Assembly: GCA_963854835.1 (NCBI GenBank)
Contig: OY978530.1
Span: 25,872,637-25,936,636 of the forward strand
DNA: 64,000 bases
Source: Megamerina dolium
Taxonomy: Eukaryota > Arthropoda > Insecta > Diptera > Megamerinidae
Direction: 5' to 3'
The position numbers and the translations under genes are program-made. The notes under the pieces were generated by a model. It was not told where the DNA came from and ran no database searches. It saw nothing but the letters and a program-made list of their open reading frames with translations. Below, in pieces: positions 21,346 through 31,149 of this stretch. How positions within the stretch are numbered: position 1 is the stretch's first letter; every line of letters starts with the position of its first letter.

Positions 21346-21865
21346 AATAAAGTGATAGTTATAAAGAATTAACTTGAAATAGAAAATATGTTATATAACT
21401 TAAAATAAAAATTAAAATTAAAGCTTCAAACGTTATGTATAAAAACAATAATCAAACTGATTTAAACAATGATTCAAATAAAGATAACAGAAGCACAACA
21501 ACCAATAAGTCTATGTCTTATTACCAGCAATACTATATGTGCTAGTTGTAGCATTTATAATATGTGAACACACATCATGTTTTACCGATTCTAATCAATT
21601 GTCTTTTCTAAGTGTGCTGGCATAATTTCATAAATCACGGTTTCTCTTTGTCAGGCTTTCACGCAGGTAAATGAATTGGTTCCCACCACAAGATATGTCA
21701 TTAAGTGAAATCGGTCTGTTGTTATTGTAGTTCGTCGAAAGGCAGTAACAGTTTTAAATACACGACCACGATCATATAACGAAAATTGCTTCATAACAAC
21801 AAAAGTGTTAATGCTCTTTAAATTTTCAGATTAAGTTCTTAAGTCATCACGCATGATAGGCATTT

Positions 21866-22110
21866 CTAAGTTCTGCAGATTCTCTCAACTGTTGTTACTC
21901 TAGCCGTTAGATCACGTAATTCTCTCTTAATGTTATGCCATTCTGCTACGATCTCACCGAAACGATAGAGTATCCTCTTATCTGATTTATTCACAACAGT
22001 ATCGATAACGCTCTTTTTAAATAATATCCGCTTCATGTCAATGCTGAGTTCCGAAGAAGTCGGTGTTTCTCTTGCATTGACGTAATCAGAATTAGCACAC
22101 GAGGAGATGC
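21866..22110 (-). pseudogene. Probable ORF1 (coiled-coil) remnant of the adjacent LINE
   Basis: A minus-strand frame of about 78 codons ends at 21866 and reads ELSIDMKRILFKKSVID, then IVAEWHNIKRELRDLTARV, a charged heptad-like segment as in LINE ORF1 coiled coils. A further broken segment on the same strand continues to about 21600. Its position upstream of an endonuclease fragment on the same strand supports an ORF1 identity. No zinc knuckle or RRM is visible, so the call is tentative. Confidence 0.4.
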
Positions 22111-23514
22111 GGCGAACGTATGTTGAAGGGTAGCGACAGCTCGGGAATTTTTTTTACATCAACAGGCATATTGGTAAGATTAGAAGCAAATATGTAAGCA
22201 GATAGGAATCACTTCAACTTAAAATCGAGAGCTAATTTATCAATTATTTGGCACAAAAGGTGATGAAATAAAATTTAAAAAAAGCGCGATATAATTGCTA
22301 GCTAAAGAACACGCCTACTCTTTACCGTAATACATAACCAATGTTAATCTAGTGCTATAATACAGTCATTTCTAGAAAACAAGCTCCGGGAATTATTATC
22401 CTTCCATTGCTGTTATGTGTGTTAAATTTAGACATTATTAATTAAAATCTAGATACCTCAAGATACCTAAATGATATTTTGTGCTGAAAGAAACCTCCAC
22501 TGAGACGGAAGAGTATCTGCTATCCTAATGAAAGCTACGGCATCCTTTGCTGAGGGTAATTTGACGTCACACGAACTTGGGAGACCGTGCTGAATCAATC
22601 AATCAATCAATCTGGGAGTGCAATCAAATGTCTTTCAAGCAAAGGGGAAACTTGTCTCTTCAGATAGACCCATTGTCGAGATGATACATATGCTAAGACT
22701 TCAAGGTTTGTTTCCAGGAAAAAAAACATACAACGCCGACCTGGTCTCCAGAAGCAGAAGCTACTTTTGAAGTGTGCAAGAGCGAGTGATGCTGAGTTAG
22801 GACTGGAAGGTGAGGGGTCACATGGTGGCGGACAAACGAAACAGTGCCATTCTGCGCAAATAATATTTTCTTTCCGTATTTTTTTTTTATGTTGAGTAGT
22901 ATTTACAACGGAAATCAAACAGTGTATACCAACAACAGAAAGGGTTGGACGTATGTATGCAGAAGCAAAAAGTAACAATGGCTTCGTCTATGTTCAAATT
23001 ACAGAAAAAAGTACTAGAAACCAAGAAAATCAACAACGGCATAAAATAAAACGGCAAGTTGTCACAACTTTGTAACAGACAATCTATTTGCTTTTACTCT
23101 ATCATACGACATATATACCATGTGCTTATCATACTCTGAGTTCGAACTTAATACTCCACATAGGAGGTTTCCAAAAAAAAAAAAACGATTACTATGGTGT
23201 CCGTTACATTTGCAGATACCTCACTCTGCTCTTCAAAGTCACATTATAATAATACGATGACACAATTGTAATTAGTGTTTGAGCTGAAGAATAAAACGTT
23301 TCTACGTATTGTATTGTCTGTCTGTCTGTAGCGCTATATTATTTCACCCCTTTTCTATATTCTCTTTCTTACCATTATTTTATTGAAGTGCACTCATTGA
23401 TGCTATTATTTATTATTGCTATTTCAAAAGTAATAATACGTATCGTCACCGTGTATATGTATACAGAGGGGGAACTAGGATTAGATGAGGGTAGATCATT
23501 GTAGTTTTAATGAT
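22111..23514. other. No gene recognised
   Basis: A 123-codon minus-strand frame (22607-22978) has low-complexity composition and no motif that I recognise. A short (AATC)n run lies near 22594-22611. I see no transposon boundary here. Confidence 0.45.
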
Positions 23515-23880
23515 TTTTTTTTTTTTTATATGTGGCCACATAAAGCCCCAAAGGGCTCATTGGCCGAGCTTCTCTTCCATTACTGTTGTGCGTCTTAAAT
23601 TTTTGGACAATATTAGAAGGGACCTACTTATTTTAGCCGGTTCCGAACGGCAGAACACTTGTGACATCACTTTTTCTGAGCTTTGTCACAGAGTTCTTTA
23701 AGAAGCTTTTTTCATGGCAAGTTGTTACTGTCGGAAGAATTGCCAATTGCTTGCCGACAGGTGGGTACCGTTCGAAAGAAAAATCTTATCGATATTAAAT
23801 TTGTTATGCATCAGCCGGGGATTGAACCACCGACCTACAGATCAGAAGGCGAACACACTAACCACTGTGCTACGGCACCC
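23515..23880 (-). mobile_element. tRNA-headed SINE, copy b (best preserved)
   Basis: On the minus strand the element starts GGGTGCCGTAGCACAGTGG at 23880. It has an A box (23861-23872) and a B box GGTTCAATCCC (23818-23828). The shared body follows, and it ends in a clean poly(A) tract that appears as T's at about 23515-23529. The head resembles a tRNA through the D-arm, an anticodon loop reading CTTCTGA, and the T-arm. The intact head, body and tail make this the reference copy for the family in the window. Confidence 0.88.
23863..23872 (-). promoter_or_regulatory. Pol III A box of SINE copy b
   Basis: TAGCACAGTGG on the minus strand fits the A-box consensus and sits at tRNA-like spacing from the B box at 23818-23828. 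Confidence 0.7.
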
Positions 23881-24344
23881 ACTAACCACCCACCCACAAT
23901 GATATCATTACAAATTTTACGATAAACATGCAAAGGATTAGAATACTATCAGTATATGGCGTAATTGCTGAAATGTTTAATATTTAGGTCGCACATACCT
24001 GTGTGCATTGATACATATCTCGACGTTTAACTAAAAATTCAATGCCGACCACAACGTTGCATATTGCATAGTTTTCCTTAAACTTTTAAAACAACGCCAA
24101 CGATGTTTAAGCACGATGTTATGTTTTCTCTCCTCAGTAGCTGTTTAACTTGTGAAGAAGTAAAACTGTTGCATGTTTAAAAACAAAAATGAACACAAAA
24201 GTAAACGACAATATCTTGCAAGCTTGTTCACCATTTCAGTGTTCACAGTTTTATAAACACTGTACGCACTTCGTTTGGTTGTATACATATTGTATAAATA
24301 TATATGTATATGTATATATATGTCTACACACAAACACACACACA
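23881..24344. other. No gene recognised
   Basis: Spacer between a SINE and a TA-rich microsatellite. Nothing with a recognisable motif was seen. Confidence 0.5.
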
Positions 24345-24347
24345 TAA

Positions 24348-24382
<35 letters not shown>

Positions 24383-24391
24383 TATATATAC

Positions 24392-24474
<83 letters not shown>

Positions 24475-24475
24475 C

Positions 24476-24523
<48 letters not shown>

Positions 24524-24524
24524 T

Positions 24525-24580
<56 letters not shown>
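24345..24580. repeat. TA-rich microsatellite with interspersed TACATA
   Basis: Long TA runs broken by regularly placed C or T substitutions. It directly abuts the left end of the first Tc1-like element and supplies its TA target. Confidence 0.95.
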
Positions 24581-26231
24581 CAGTGGCTCCCAGCTTATTT
24601 CGTACAGTGACAGTTTAAAAATTGCTGCAGTCGTAATTCCTAATATAGCAAAAATTTGAACACAATATAAATGCCATTTTTGAAAGGAAGGTTTGTTTTT
24701 TATTTTCCAAAATTTACTTTTTCAAAATTTTAGTTTTTGACACTATAAAAAAATAAAATAAGAAAAAAATAGGAAAATTCATGTCACAGCTTATTTCGTA
24801 CAGTCTCTTTAAGTTCAAACTAAAAACAAAGTAAGTTGATTTTAATATTTAGTATGACATCCCTTAGCGTTAATGACAGCCTGGAGTCTACTTGGCATTG
24901 AATCCACCAATTTTTGAGAGATGTCTGGTGTGATTTTTTTCCATTCCTCCATCAGTACCTTCTTTAGGTCTTGCTTATTAGAAATCTCGTGTGTTCTTAT
25001 TTTATTGTCCAAAATAGACTAAAGATTTTCAATCACATTCATGTCAGGTGACTGTGGTGGTGGAGACATCAAGTGTGAGCAGTTCAAATAAGCCAAGATT
25101 GCACAATCCCAGATTTATGTTTTGGGTCATTATCTTGGTAATACCGAAATTCTTCCCGCAAACCCAGTTTGTCTGCACTTTGAAGTAAATTGTTTTTCAG
25201 AATCTCGAGGTACTTTATTTTGTCCATTGTTCCCTCAATAAAAACCAATTCACCTACTCCGGCTGCTGACATACAGGCCCAAACCATCACGCTACCGCCA
25301 CCATGCTTCACTGTGGGCTTAAGGTTCTCCTTGTTTAGCTCGGTATTAGCTTTACGCCAAACATATGACATTCCGTCCGAACCAAAAATATTAAACTTAG
25401 ACTCATCCGCGAAAATAACGGTATTCCAGAACGCAGGAGTATTAATAATATGCTCTTTGGCGAAGTCAAGTCGGCGTTGTATATTCATTTTCGAAATGAA
25501 TGGTTTCTTTCGGGCTACTCGACCGTTCAAGTCATGATTGCGCAGCACACGTCGGACAGTTTCAGCACTGGATGATTTTCCTATTTCACGCTGAACCTCT
25601 GCAGCCAACTTCGGAGCGGATAACTTTGGATTTTTCTTAATTTTTCGTACAATATAACGCTCGTCTGATGCGTTGAAAATCTTATTAGGTGCTTCTCTGC
25701 CCTTGTTCTCCAACCGATTTTCGCGAACGAAGCGTTGAATGATGTATTGGACAGTTGAGGCACTTAAATTTGTCATTTCAGCAATTTTTCGCACACTCTG
25801 ACCTTTCCTAAAATGGTTAATTACCAGTTTACGCTGTTCCATCGTTGTACGATGACCCATAAAGCTAAATGTTTAATTTACAGCACTTTAACTATTTAAA
25901 ATAATAATAATAAAAATTGTTATAATAGTTAAAAAGGTCCAAAAACTCATACAATTCAAAAAAACTTTGTAACTGCGCGGCAGAATGAAACTTACTTACA
26001 TTGAAGTTTGTGTACGAAATAAGATGTGAGCTGAAAATCAGCTGATCAATAGTTTTTCTCTCTTGCATAACAAAAAGAAAAATTTTTGGGGTTCCCCGTT
26101 TTCTTATTAGGTTTATTAAACACATACACAGACATCTACATTCAAAACTTATCGATAAGTTTTTTAGTTTCGATGTTACAGCCATGTACATAAAAATATA
26201 TACACTGTACGAAATAAGCTGTGAGCCACTG
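24581..26231 (-). mobile_element. Tc1-like transposon A with IR/DR termini
   Basis: The outer ends are inverted repeats (CAGTGGCTC followed by a variable base and CAGCTTATTTCG) bordered by TA on both sides (24579-24580, 26232-26233). A second copy of the core CAGCTTATTTCGTACAGT lies inside each end, at 24787-24804 on the left and, as its complement with one or two changes, at 26011-26028 on the right. The spacing is about 195 bp at both ends. This is the inverted-repeat/direct-repeat layout of some Tc1 families. The element is 1651 bp and carries a nearly intact transposase on the minus strand. Confidence 0.93.
24842..25860 (-). pseudogene. Tc1-like transposase, nearly full length
   Basis: The ATG at 25860 opens a 258-codon frame with paired helix-turn-helix domains (KGQSVRKIAEMTNLSASTVQ; KLSAPKLAAEVQREIGKSSS), the GRVARKKPFIS linker, FADESKFNIFG with the first catalytic aspartate, GGGSVMVWACMSA, and YQDNDPKHKS with the second aspartate. 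A frameshift near 25095 moves the reading to a frame with SPPPQSPDMNVIENL, which contains the catalytic glutamate. Next comes a stop codon where Tc1 has tryptophan, then an ordinary C-terminus ending CHTKY and a stop at 24842. Total coding length is about 340 codons, the normal Tc1 size. Two lesions therefore inactivate it, which suggests fairly recent loss. Confidence 0.92.
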
Positions 26232-26241
26232 TATATATATA

Positions 26242-27849
26242 CAGTGAGCGACAAAAGTCTACGTACGGCGACCATTTCTGCTATCTGACATGTCCAAAAG
26301 CATAATGAAAAGAAGTAATGATGCAATTTTGTTTTAAATATGTTTTTATTATTACATAGCAAAAATTATCTTATTTCATTAAAAACTTAACAAGTTATTA
26401 ACATAAAACGAAAAAAATTCAATGACAAAAGTCTACGTACGATTTGAAAATCAAAAGGAAATACTTTGATAAGGCACTAAAAGTTAAAATAAGTCGTCGT
26501 TTAATATTTGGTTGAGCATCTATAACTGCTTGCAAACGTCAGGGCATTTCAATTTCAAGGGCCGTTATTTGTTGCCATTCCTGTTGCAGCTTCTCTTTTA
26601 GTACTAGGGCACTAGTAATGTGATGTTTCCGTATCTTCCGCTCCAAAAGCTCCCAAACGTGTTCAATAATATTTAAGTCTGGGCTTTGAGGAGGTGAATA
26701 CAGTTGTCGTGGAGCGTAGTAAAGCATCCAGTCCCTCACGATGTGGGCGGTATGTTTTAGATCGCTATCCTGTTGGAAGATCCAACTCTCACCAAGGCAT
26801 AGTTTATCAACCGATGCTTTTAAGTTTTGTTTCAAAATAGATTTATATTGAAAGCGATCCATGTTACCCTCCACAAATACCAAATTTCCAACTCCAGATG
26901 CAGCGCCAGCGCCCCAAACCATTACACTCCCACCGCCATGCTTCACCGTAGGAACTAAGTGTTTCGGGTTCATTGCGGTATTTGGTTTTCTCCAAATTTT
27001 GGCTCTACCGTCACTTCTAAATAAATTGTATTTTGACTGATCTGTAAATAATACTCGTTTCCAGAAATCAATTCCCTTGTCTAAATGCTTTTGCGCGAAT
27101 TCCAAACGAAGTTTGCTATATTTTTCACTTATATACGGTTTCCTACGCGGAGTTCTGCTGTGAAACCCATTATTATTCAAGGCTCTTTGAACTGTTCGTG
27201 GATGCACATTTGTATTTGACCTAGTTGCTAGCTCTGCGGCCAACTTAGTGCCTGCCACTTTCGGATTTTGATCCACTTCTTTCAAAATGAACGATACATC
27301 TCTGCGACTCAGCTTCTTTGGCGACCACTACGCGGTTTATTTTCAAGACTATTCGTTTTTTTGTAGTTATTGAATATTGTTTGAACTGTTGATTTTGTTA
27401 AATTTAATAAGCTTGATATTTCACCTTACGATTTGTTTTCATTTCTATACTTTACTACTAAGTTTCGCAAATCATAATTGATATTTCTTTACGGGAAGCC
27501 ATTGTCACAACCACGAACTTCTGGAAACATCCAAAATACAACTAAATGCAATCCAAGTATGTCTATTACCAAGCAAAACAGCAAAATGTAACTAGCGGTA
27601 CTTTCCCGTTATTGCGCCGCAAGACAACAAAAAAGAAGCGTGGAATGCGCGCCGTATGTAGACTTTTGTCATTGAATTTTTTTCGTTTTATGTTAATAAC
27701 TTGTTAAGTTTTTAATGAAATAAGATAATTTTTGCTATGTAATGATAAAAACATATTTAAAACAAAATTGCATCATTACTTCTTTTCATTATGCTTTTGG
27801 ACATGTCAGATAGCCGAAATGGTCGCCGTATGTAGACTTTTGTCGCTCA

Positions 27850-27852
<3 letters not shown>
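26242..27852 (-). mobile_element. Tc1-like transposon B with 200-bp IR/DR termini
   Basis: The inverted repeats at 26242-26441 and 27653-27852 are each 200 bp and almost identical. Each contains two direct copies of the core GACAAAAGTCTACGTACG or its one-base variant, at 26250-26267 and 26424-26441 on the left and 27653-27670 and 27827-27844 on the right. The spacing is exactly 174 bp on both sides. TA dinucleotides flank both ends. Only ten bases of TA repeat separate it from element A. The transposase inside is broken. Confidence 0.94.
26490..27502 (-). pseudogene. Tc1-like transposase of element B
   Basis: The ATG at 27502 gives MASRKEISI, then several frameshifts and stops break the DNA-binding region. 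From 27285 a 248-codon frame covers KLAAELATRSNTNVHPRTVQ, the RTPRRKPYIS linker, LFTDQSKYNLF (first aspartate kept, following E replaced by Q), GGGSVMVWGAGAASG, FQQDSDLKHTA (second aspartate) and SPPQSPDLNIIEHVWELL (catalytic glutamate). A stop at 26539 falls just before the usual RLQAVI C-terminal block. It is a clearly different family from element A, and both elements lie in the same orientation. Confidence 0.9.
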
Positions 27853-27890
<38 letters not shown>

Positions 27891-27923
27891 AATATATATA
27901 TATATATATATAAATATATATAT

Positions 27924-28000
<77 letters not shown>

Positions 28001-28012
28001 AATATATATATA
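27853..28012. repeat. TA-rich microsatellite with interspersed CAAA
   Basis: Continuation of TA repeats on the right side of Tc1 element B. The tract at 24345-24580 and the 10-bp TA stretch between the elements are probably parts of the same original array. Confidence 0.93.
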
Positions 28013-28018
28013 AAATTA

Positions 28019-28290
28019 AATATGTGACCTAAAGCTCCGAAGGGCTCATTGGCCGAGCTTCTCATCCATTACTGTTGTGCGTGTTAAATTTGGGTAGTAT
28101 TAGAAGGGACCTACTTATTTTAGCCGGTTCCGAACGGCAGAACCTTTGTGACATCACTTTTTCTGAGCTTTGTTACAGGGTTCTCTTAGAAGCTTTTTCA
28201 GGGCAAGTTGTTACTGTCGGAAGAATTGCCAATTACTTGCCGACAGTTGGGTACCGTTTGAAAGAAAAATCGTTTCGATATAAAATTTGA
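28019..28290 (-). mobile_element. tRNA-headed SINE, copy c (5' truncated)
   Basis: It matches the body of the SINE family from GTGACCTAAAGCTCCGAAGG to the GAAAGAAAAATCG segment but lacks the tRNA-like head. The truncation falls where a Tc1-like remnant begins at about 28295. Confidence 0.82.
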
Positions 28291-28294
28291 AATG

Positions 28295-28940
28295 CGGTTT
28301 GCCCTCTCTGATGAACCCACATTTTTTCGCACTACTGATTAAATGACTTCATAATGAACATTTTTCCAAATTTAACAGTAGGAATTATGTGTCGATTTTC
28401 TAAAGCTGTTAATGCCTTGCGCCACACTCTGGTCGGTCCATCGTTGTAATACAACATCATTTTTGTTTCGTCACAGAATATTACGTCGTCCCAATATTCA
28501 TCAGGTTGAGAAATGAGCCTTCAGGCGAAGGAGAAACGTCTTTCAATATTTTGTGCTGATAGCAGCGGCTTCTTACGAGCAACTCTTGATGAGTATTAGT
28601 TTCTCAGTATCGCCTGTCGTACAGTTTCATGGGAAAGCACTATACCACACTCTTCCTTGAGTTTCTCCGCAAGCGTTCTGGTCGAAATTTGTGGATTCTT
28701 GTGCAGTTCCCACATCATTAAGCGCTCTGCCCGATCAGTAATTTTAAGCTTTGGGCCACCTCCACACATTGGCTCCAATCTACCCTCATTTTCAGAAAGA
28801 TTTAAAACATTATAAATTGTCTTACGTCTTACAGAGAACATTTCTGATAACTTCTCCACATTTTCCCCCTATTGGCGATTGTAGTATATAAGCTGAACCA
28901 CTTCAGCCGATAACCTTTTGCCTGGAATTTTAAAAACACA
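28295..28940 (-). pseudogene. Tc1-like transposase remnant C (C-terminus lost)
   Basis: The minus strand reads KRLSAEVVQLIYYNRQ, a stop, EKLSEMFSVRRKTIYNVLNL (helix-turn-helix) and HKNPQISTRTLAEKLKEECG (second domain). The next segments are a SRVARKKPLLSAQNIERR linker, then FCDETKMMLYYNDGPTRVW with the first catalytic aspartate, then VWRKA and PTVKFG, after which homology ends at about 28300. The second aspartate and the glutamate are gone. It differs from elements A and B and so represents a third Tc1 lineage within 5 kb. Confidence 0.85.
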
Positions 28941-29342
28941 ATATTTAAACAGATGATGTGGAAATGTGGAAAATGTGGAAAAATTAATCACAAACTAGCA
29001 AACAAAATCATAGGAACGGGTCACTGCAACGCGTTTACGCAAATAGATAACTGTAAATGTACCGTTAATCGTTGAAGTGTTGCATAAAGGAATTAAAAAA
29101 TAGTTGTGAAAGGACTTTCTTGACACTTGTAAAATTGAGCAAAATTTATTTTTGTTATATTATTCTTTTCTTTTGCGTAGAACTTGCAATTTTTTTTCAT
29201 GAATCTTTTATAAATACTATAAATATCTGTAACTAATAAAAAAGAATGTGTATATGGAAATAAAAGTTCATGTTTTTGGCTAAGGAAGTTGAAAATTTGA
29301 ATTTTGTTTCAATGTGTAAACTCATTCTTGACATACTGTATA
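28941..29342. other. No gene recognised
   Basis: AT-rich spacer with a short repeated GGAAATGTGGAAAATGTGG run near 28950-28980. Confidence 0.5.
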
Positions 29343-29392
29343 TACACACACACACACACATACACACACACACATACACACACACACACACG
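29343..29392 (+). repeat. (CA)n microsatellite with occasional CATA
   Basis: About 50 bp of CA units on the + strand. It has the same strand polarity as the AC tracts that follow each R1-clade element downstream, and it lies 1.76 kb upstream of ORF1 of element A. Confidence 0.95.
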
Positions 29393-30666
29393 CAATGTGA
29401 GTGATATGGTGTTGTGTGTTGACGTGGTCAGTGAGCGCTCTGCTGTTTTTTGTATGAAATATTGGGAAGTGGAAGATATTGGGAGTCGCATGCATTGGAT
29501 CGGATGGCCTGTAGGACTGAGAGGTCGTGCGAGTGGAGGAATCCTGCTAATATAATAATGAATCCTGAATTTAAAGATAAGTGTATCAAATACAATATTG
29601 ATTTGTGAAGAAAAAGTGGTTAATAGGAAAATAGCTGAATGTGCTGTTCTTTTCCTTTTTACATTGTTGGTACAATATTTTGTTGTTATCAATTTGTTAG
29701 TTGGTATATTGCCAACTACTGTGACGTAAATATAAATTAATTAAAATAATTAGTGTAGACACACACCTATTAAGAAATTGGAGACTTACATAGTTGAGTT
29801 TACTTGGTGGTATTGCCAGCCAGTACTTGGGAAAATCCCCACAACTGGTCTTACACTTTGTAGGGATTTTATATATGAATTAGGAATATTTAAACATTAA
29901 TCGATTTAATTTAAATTAAAACTGAAATACAACATGTTATTTTTATCTCTTGACAAGTTCAATTGATCTTACACATGTAAGATGGTATATGTGTATGAGT
30001 AGTATATATGTATGTGTGGAGTACATAACGATGATATGTATTTGAATGCGTAGAATGCGTGCATATGCAGAAATGCACAAAGATGTGTGTGTGTGTATGT
30101 AAGTGTAAATGTGTGTGAGAAGTTATATTTTGTGGACACGATCGTGGGCGTATGTGCATATGAGTATTTACATTTTTCGAGCGTGAGCATAGAAATGCAT
30201 GAATATGAAGGAGTATATCTTCAGTGGTGTGTGCAAGGGTGTACCATGTAAGATGTTGTAGAAAGGTATATGGTGGTATGCATGGGGTAAAGGTATGTGT
30301 GTAGTCATAGATGTGTATATGGGCATGCCTATGAATATGAGTATGTATGGTTACAAATGCATGTATGTGTGTATGTGGGCATGTGGGTGTTTGCATTTAT
30401 GTGTGAATGCCTGTATGTATATGCCGAGTTATATGAGAGACCTCATGGGTGTAGATGGGCGTGGGCACAATTATGAGTCCCCACGAGTGTATATATAGAC
30501 ATGGGTGCGGTTGGCTATGTGTGTGTAAGTGCTTGTGTGTGTCCATGTATACGTGTGTATATTTACATTTATGTGGATTAGCGCATGGATTCATATATAG
30601 TAAATATATCTCTTGTTGTGCCAGCGTGAGTATATGCGTTGGCACATGTAACGTGTAATTATTTTC
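29393..30666 (+). other. No gene; contains a long GT-rich, strand-asymmetric tract (about 29985-30650)
   Basis: From about 29985 the + strand is dominated by TG, TGTA and TGGG variants (for example GTATGTGTGTATGTGGGC) with almost no C-rich runs. It is an imperfect purine/pyrimidine-alternating sequence of about 660 bp. Open frames in it encode only Cys/Tyr/Val or His/Thr-rich low-complexity peptides. It might be an independent degenerate satellite or the 5' region of the R1-clade element that follows. Confidence 0.6.
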
Positions 30667-31149
30667 GGCCATTGGCATTAAGACCGAGACCAGTAAGGTC
30701 TTAATTAAGGTATACTGGAAGCAATGAATATAATATGGTAGTTTTGAGCTGGTAATTGTGGTATTCTGTTACCTCAGTATGCAGGGGTGGTACCCTGCAG
30801 AAATGGCTTTCGGGCTAATGCCACAATTGCCTCCGCCCCGCTAAAACCATGGCAGGCCTCGAAGAACGCTCAATGTTCGTCACCATTAAATTGGTCGTGT
30901 AGGCTCAGATGTAATATTCCTGACTAGCACTGATCTAGCTCTGTATGCAAGTTCTCATGAAGGCTTGTGTCAGCTCTCGCATGGACCTCACTGCTTGCAA
31001 AGGGACCCATGGGATCTTAAGGTGACTACACTACGAGCAGAGATAACGACTTCGAGTTGGGGCCCTTTAAGTATGGAAAAAATAAACAAAACAACAACAA
31101 TAATAGTGAAAATACAAAAGAGGAGGTTTTCACACGAAGACCTAAAGTA

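Noticed and set aside
22607..22978. 123-codon minus-strand frame
   Set aside because: Hydrophobic and Pro/Ser-rich composition without a domain; probably a chance open frame.
29343..29392. CRISPR-like array
   Set aside because: The repeats are dinucleotide microsatellites; there are no spacers, and the genome is clearly eukaryotic.
29959..30678. Several His/Thr- or Cys/Tyr-rich open frames of 67-145 codons
   Set aside because: They arise on both strands from the GT-rich tract, which rarely contains stop codons; no domain is visible.
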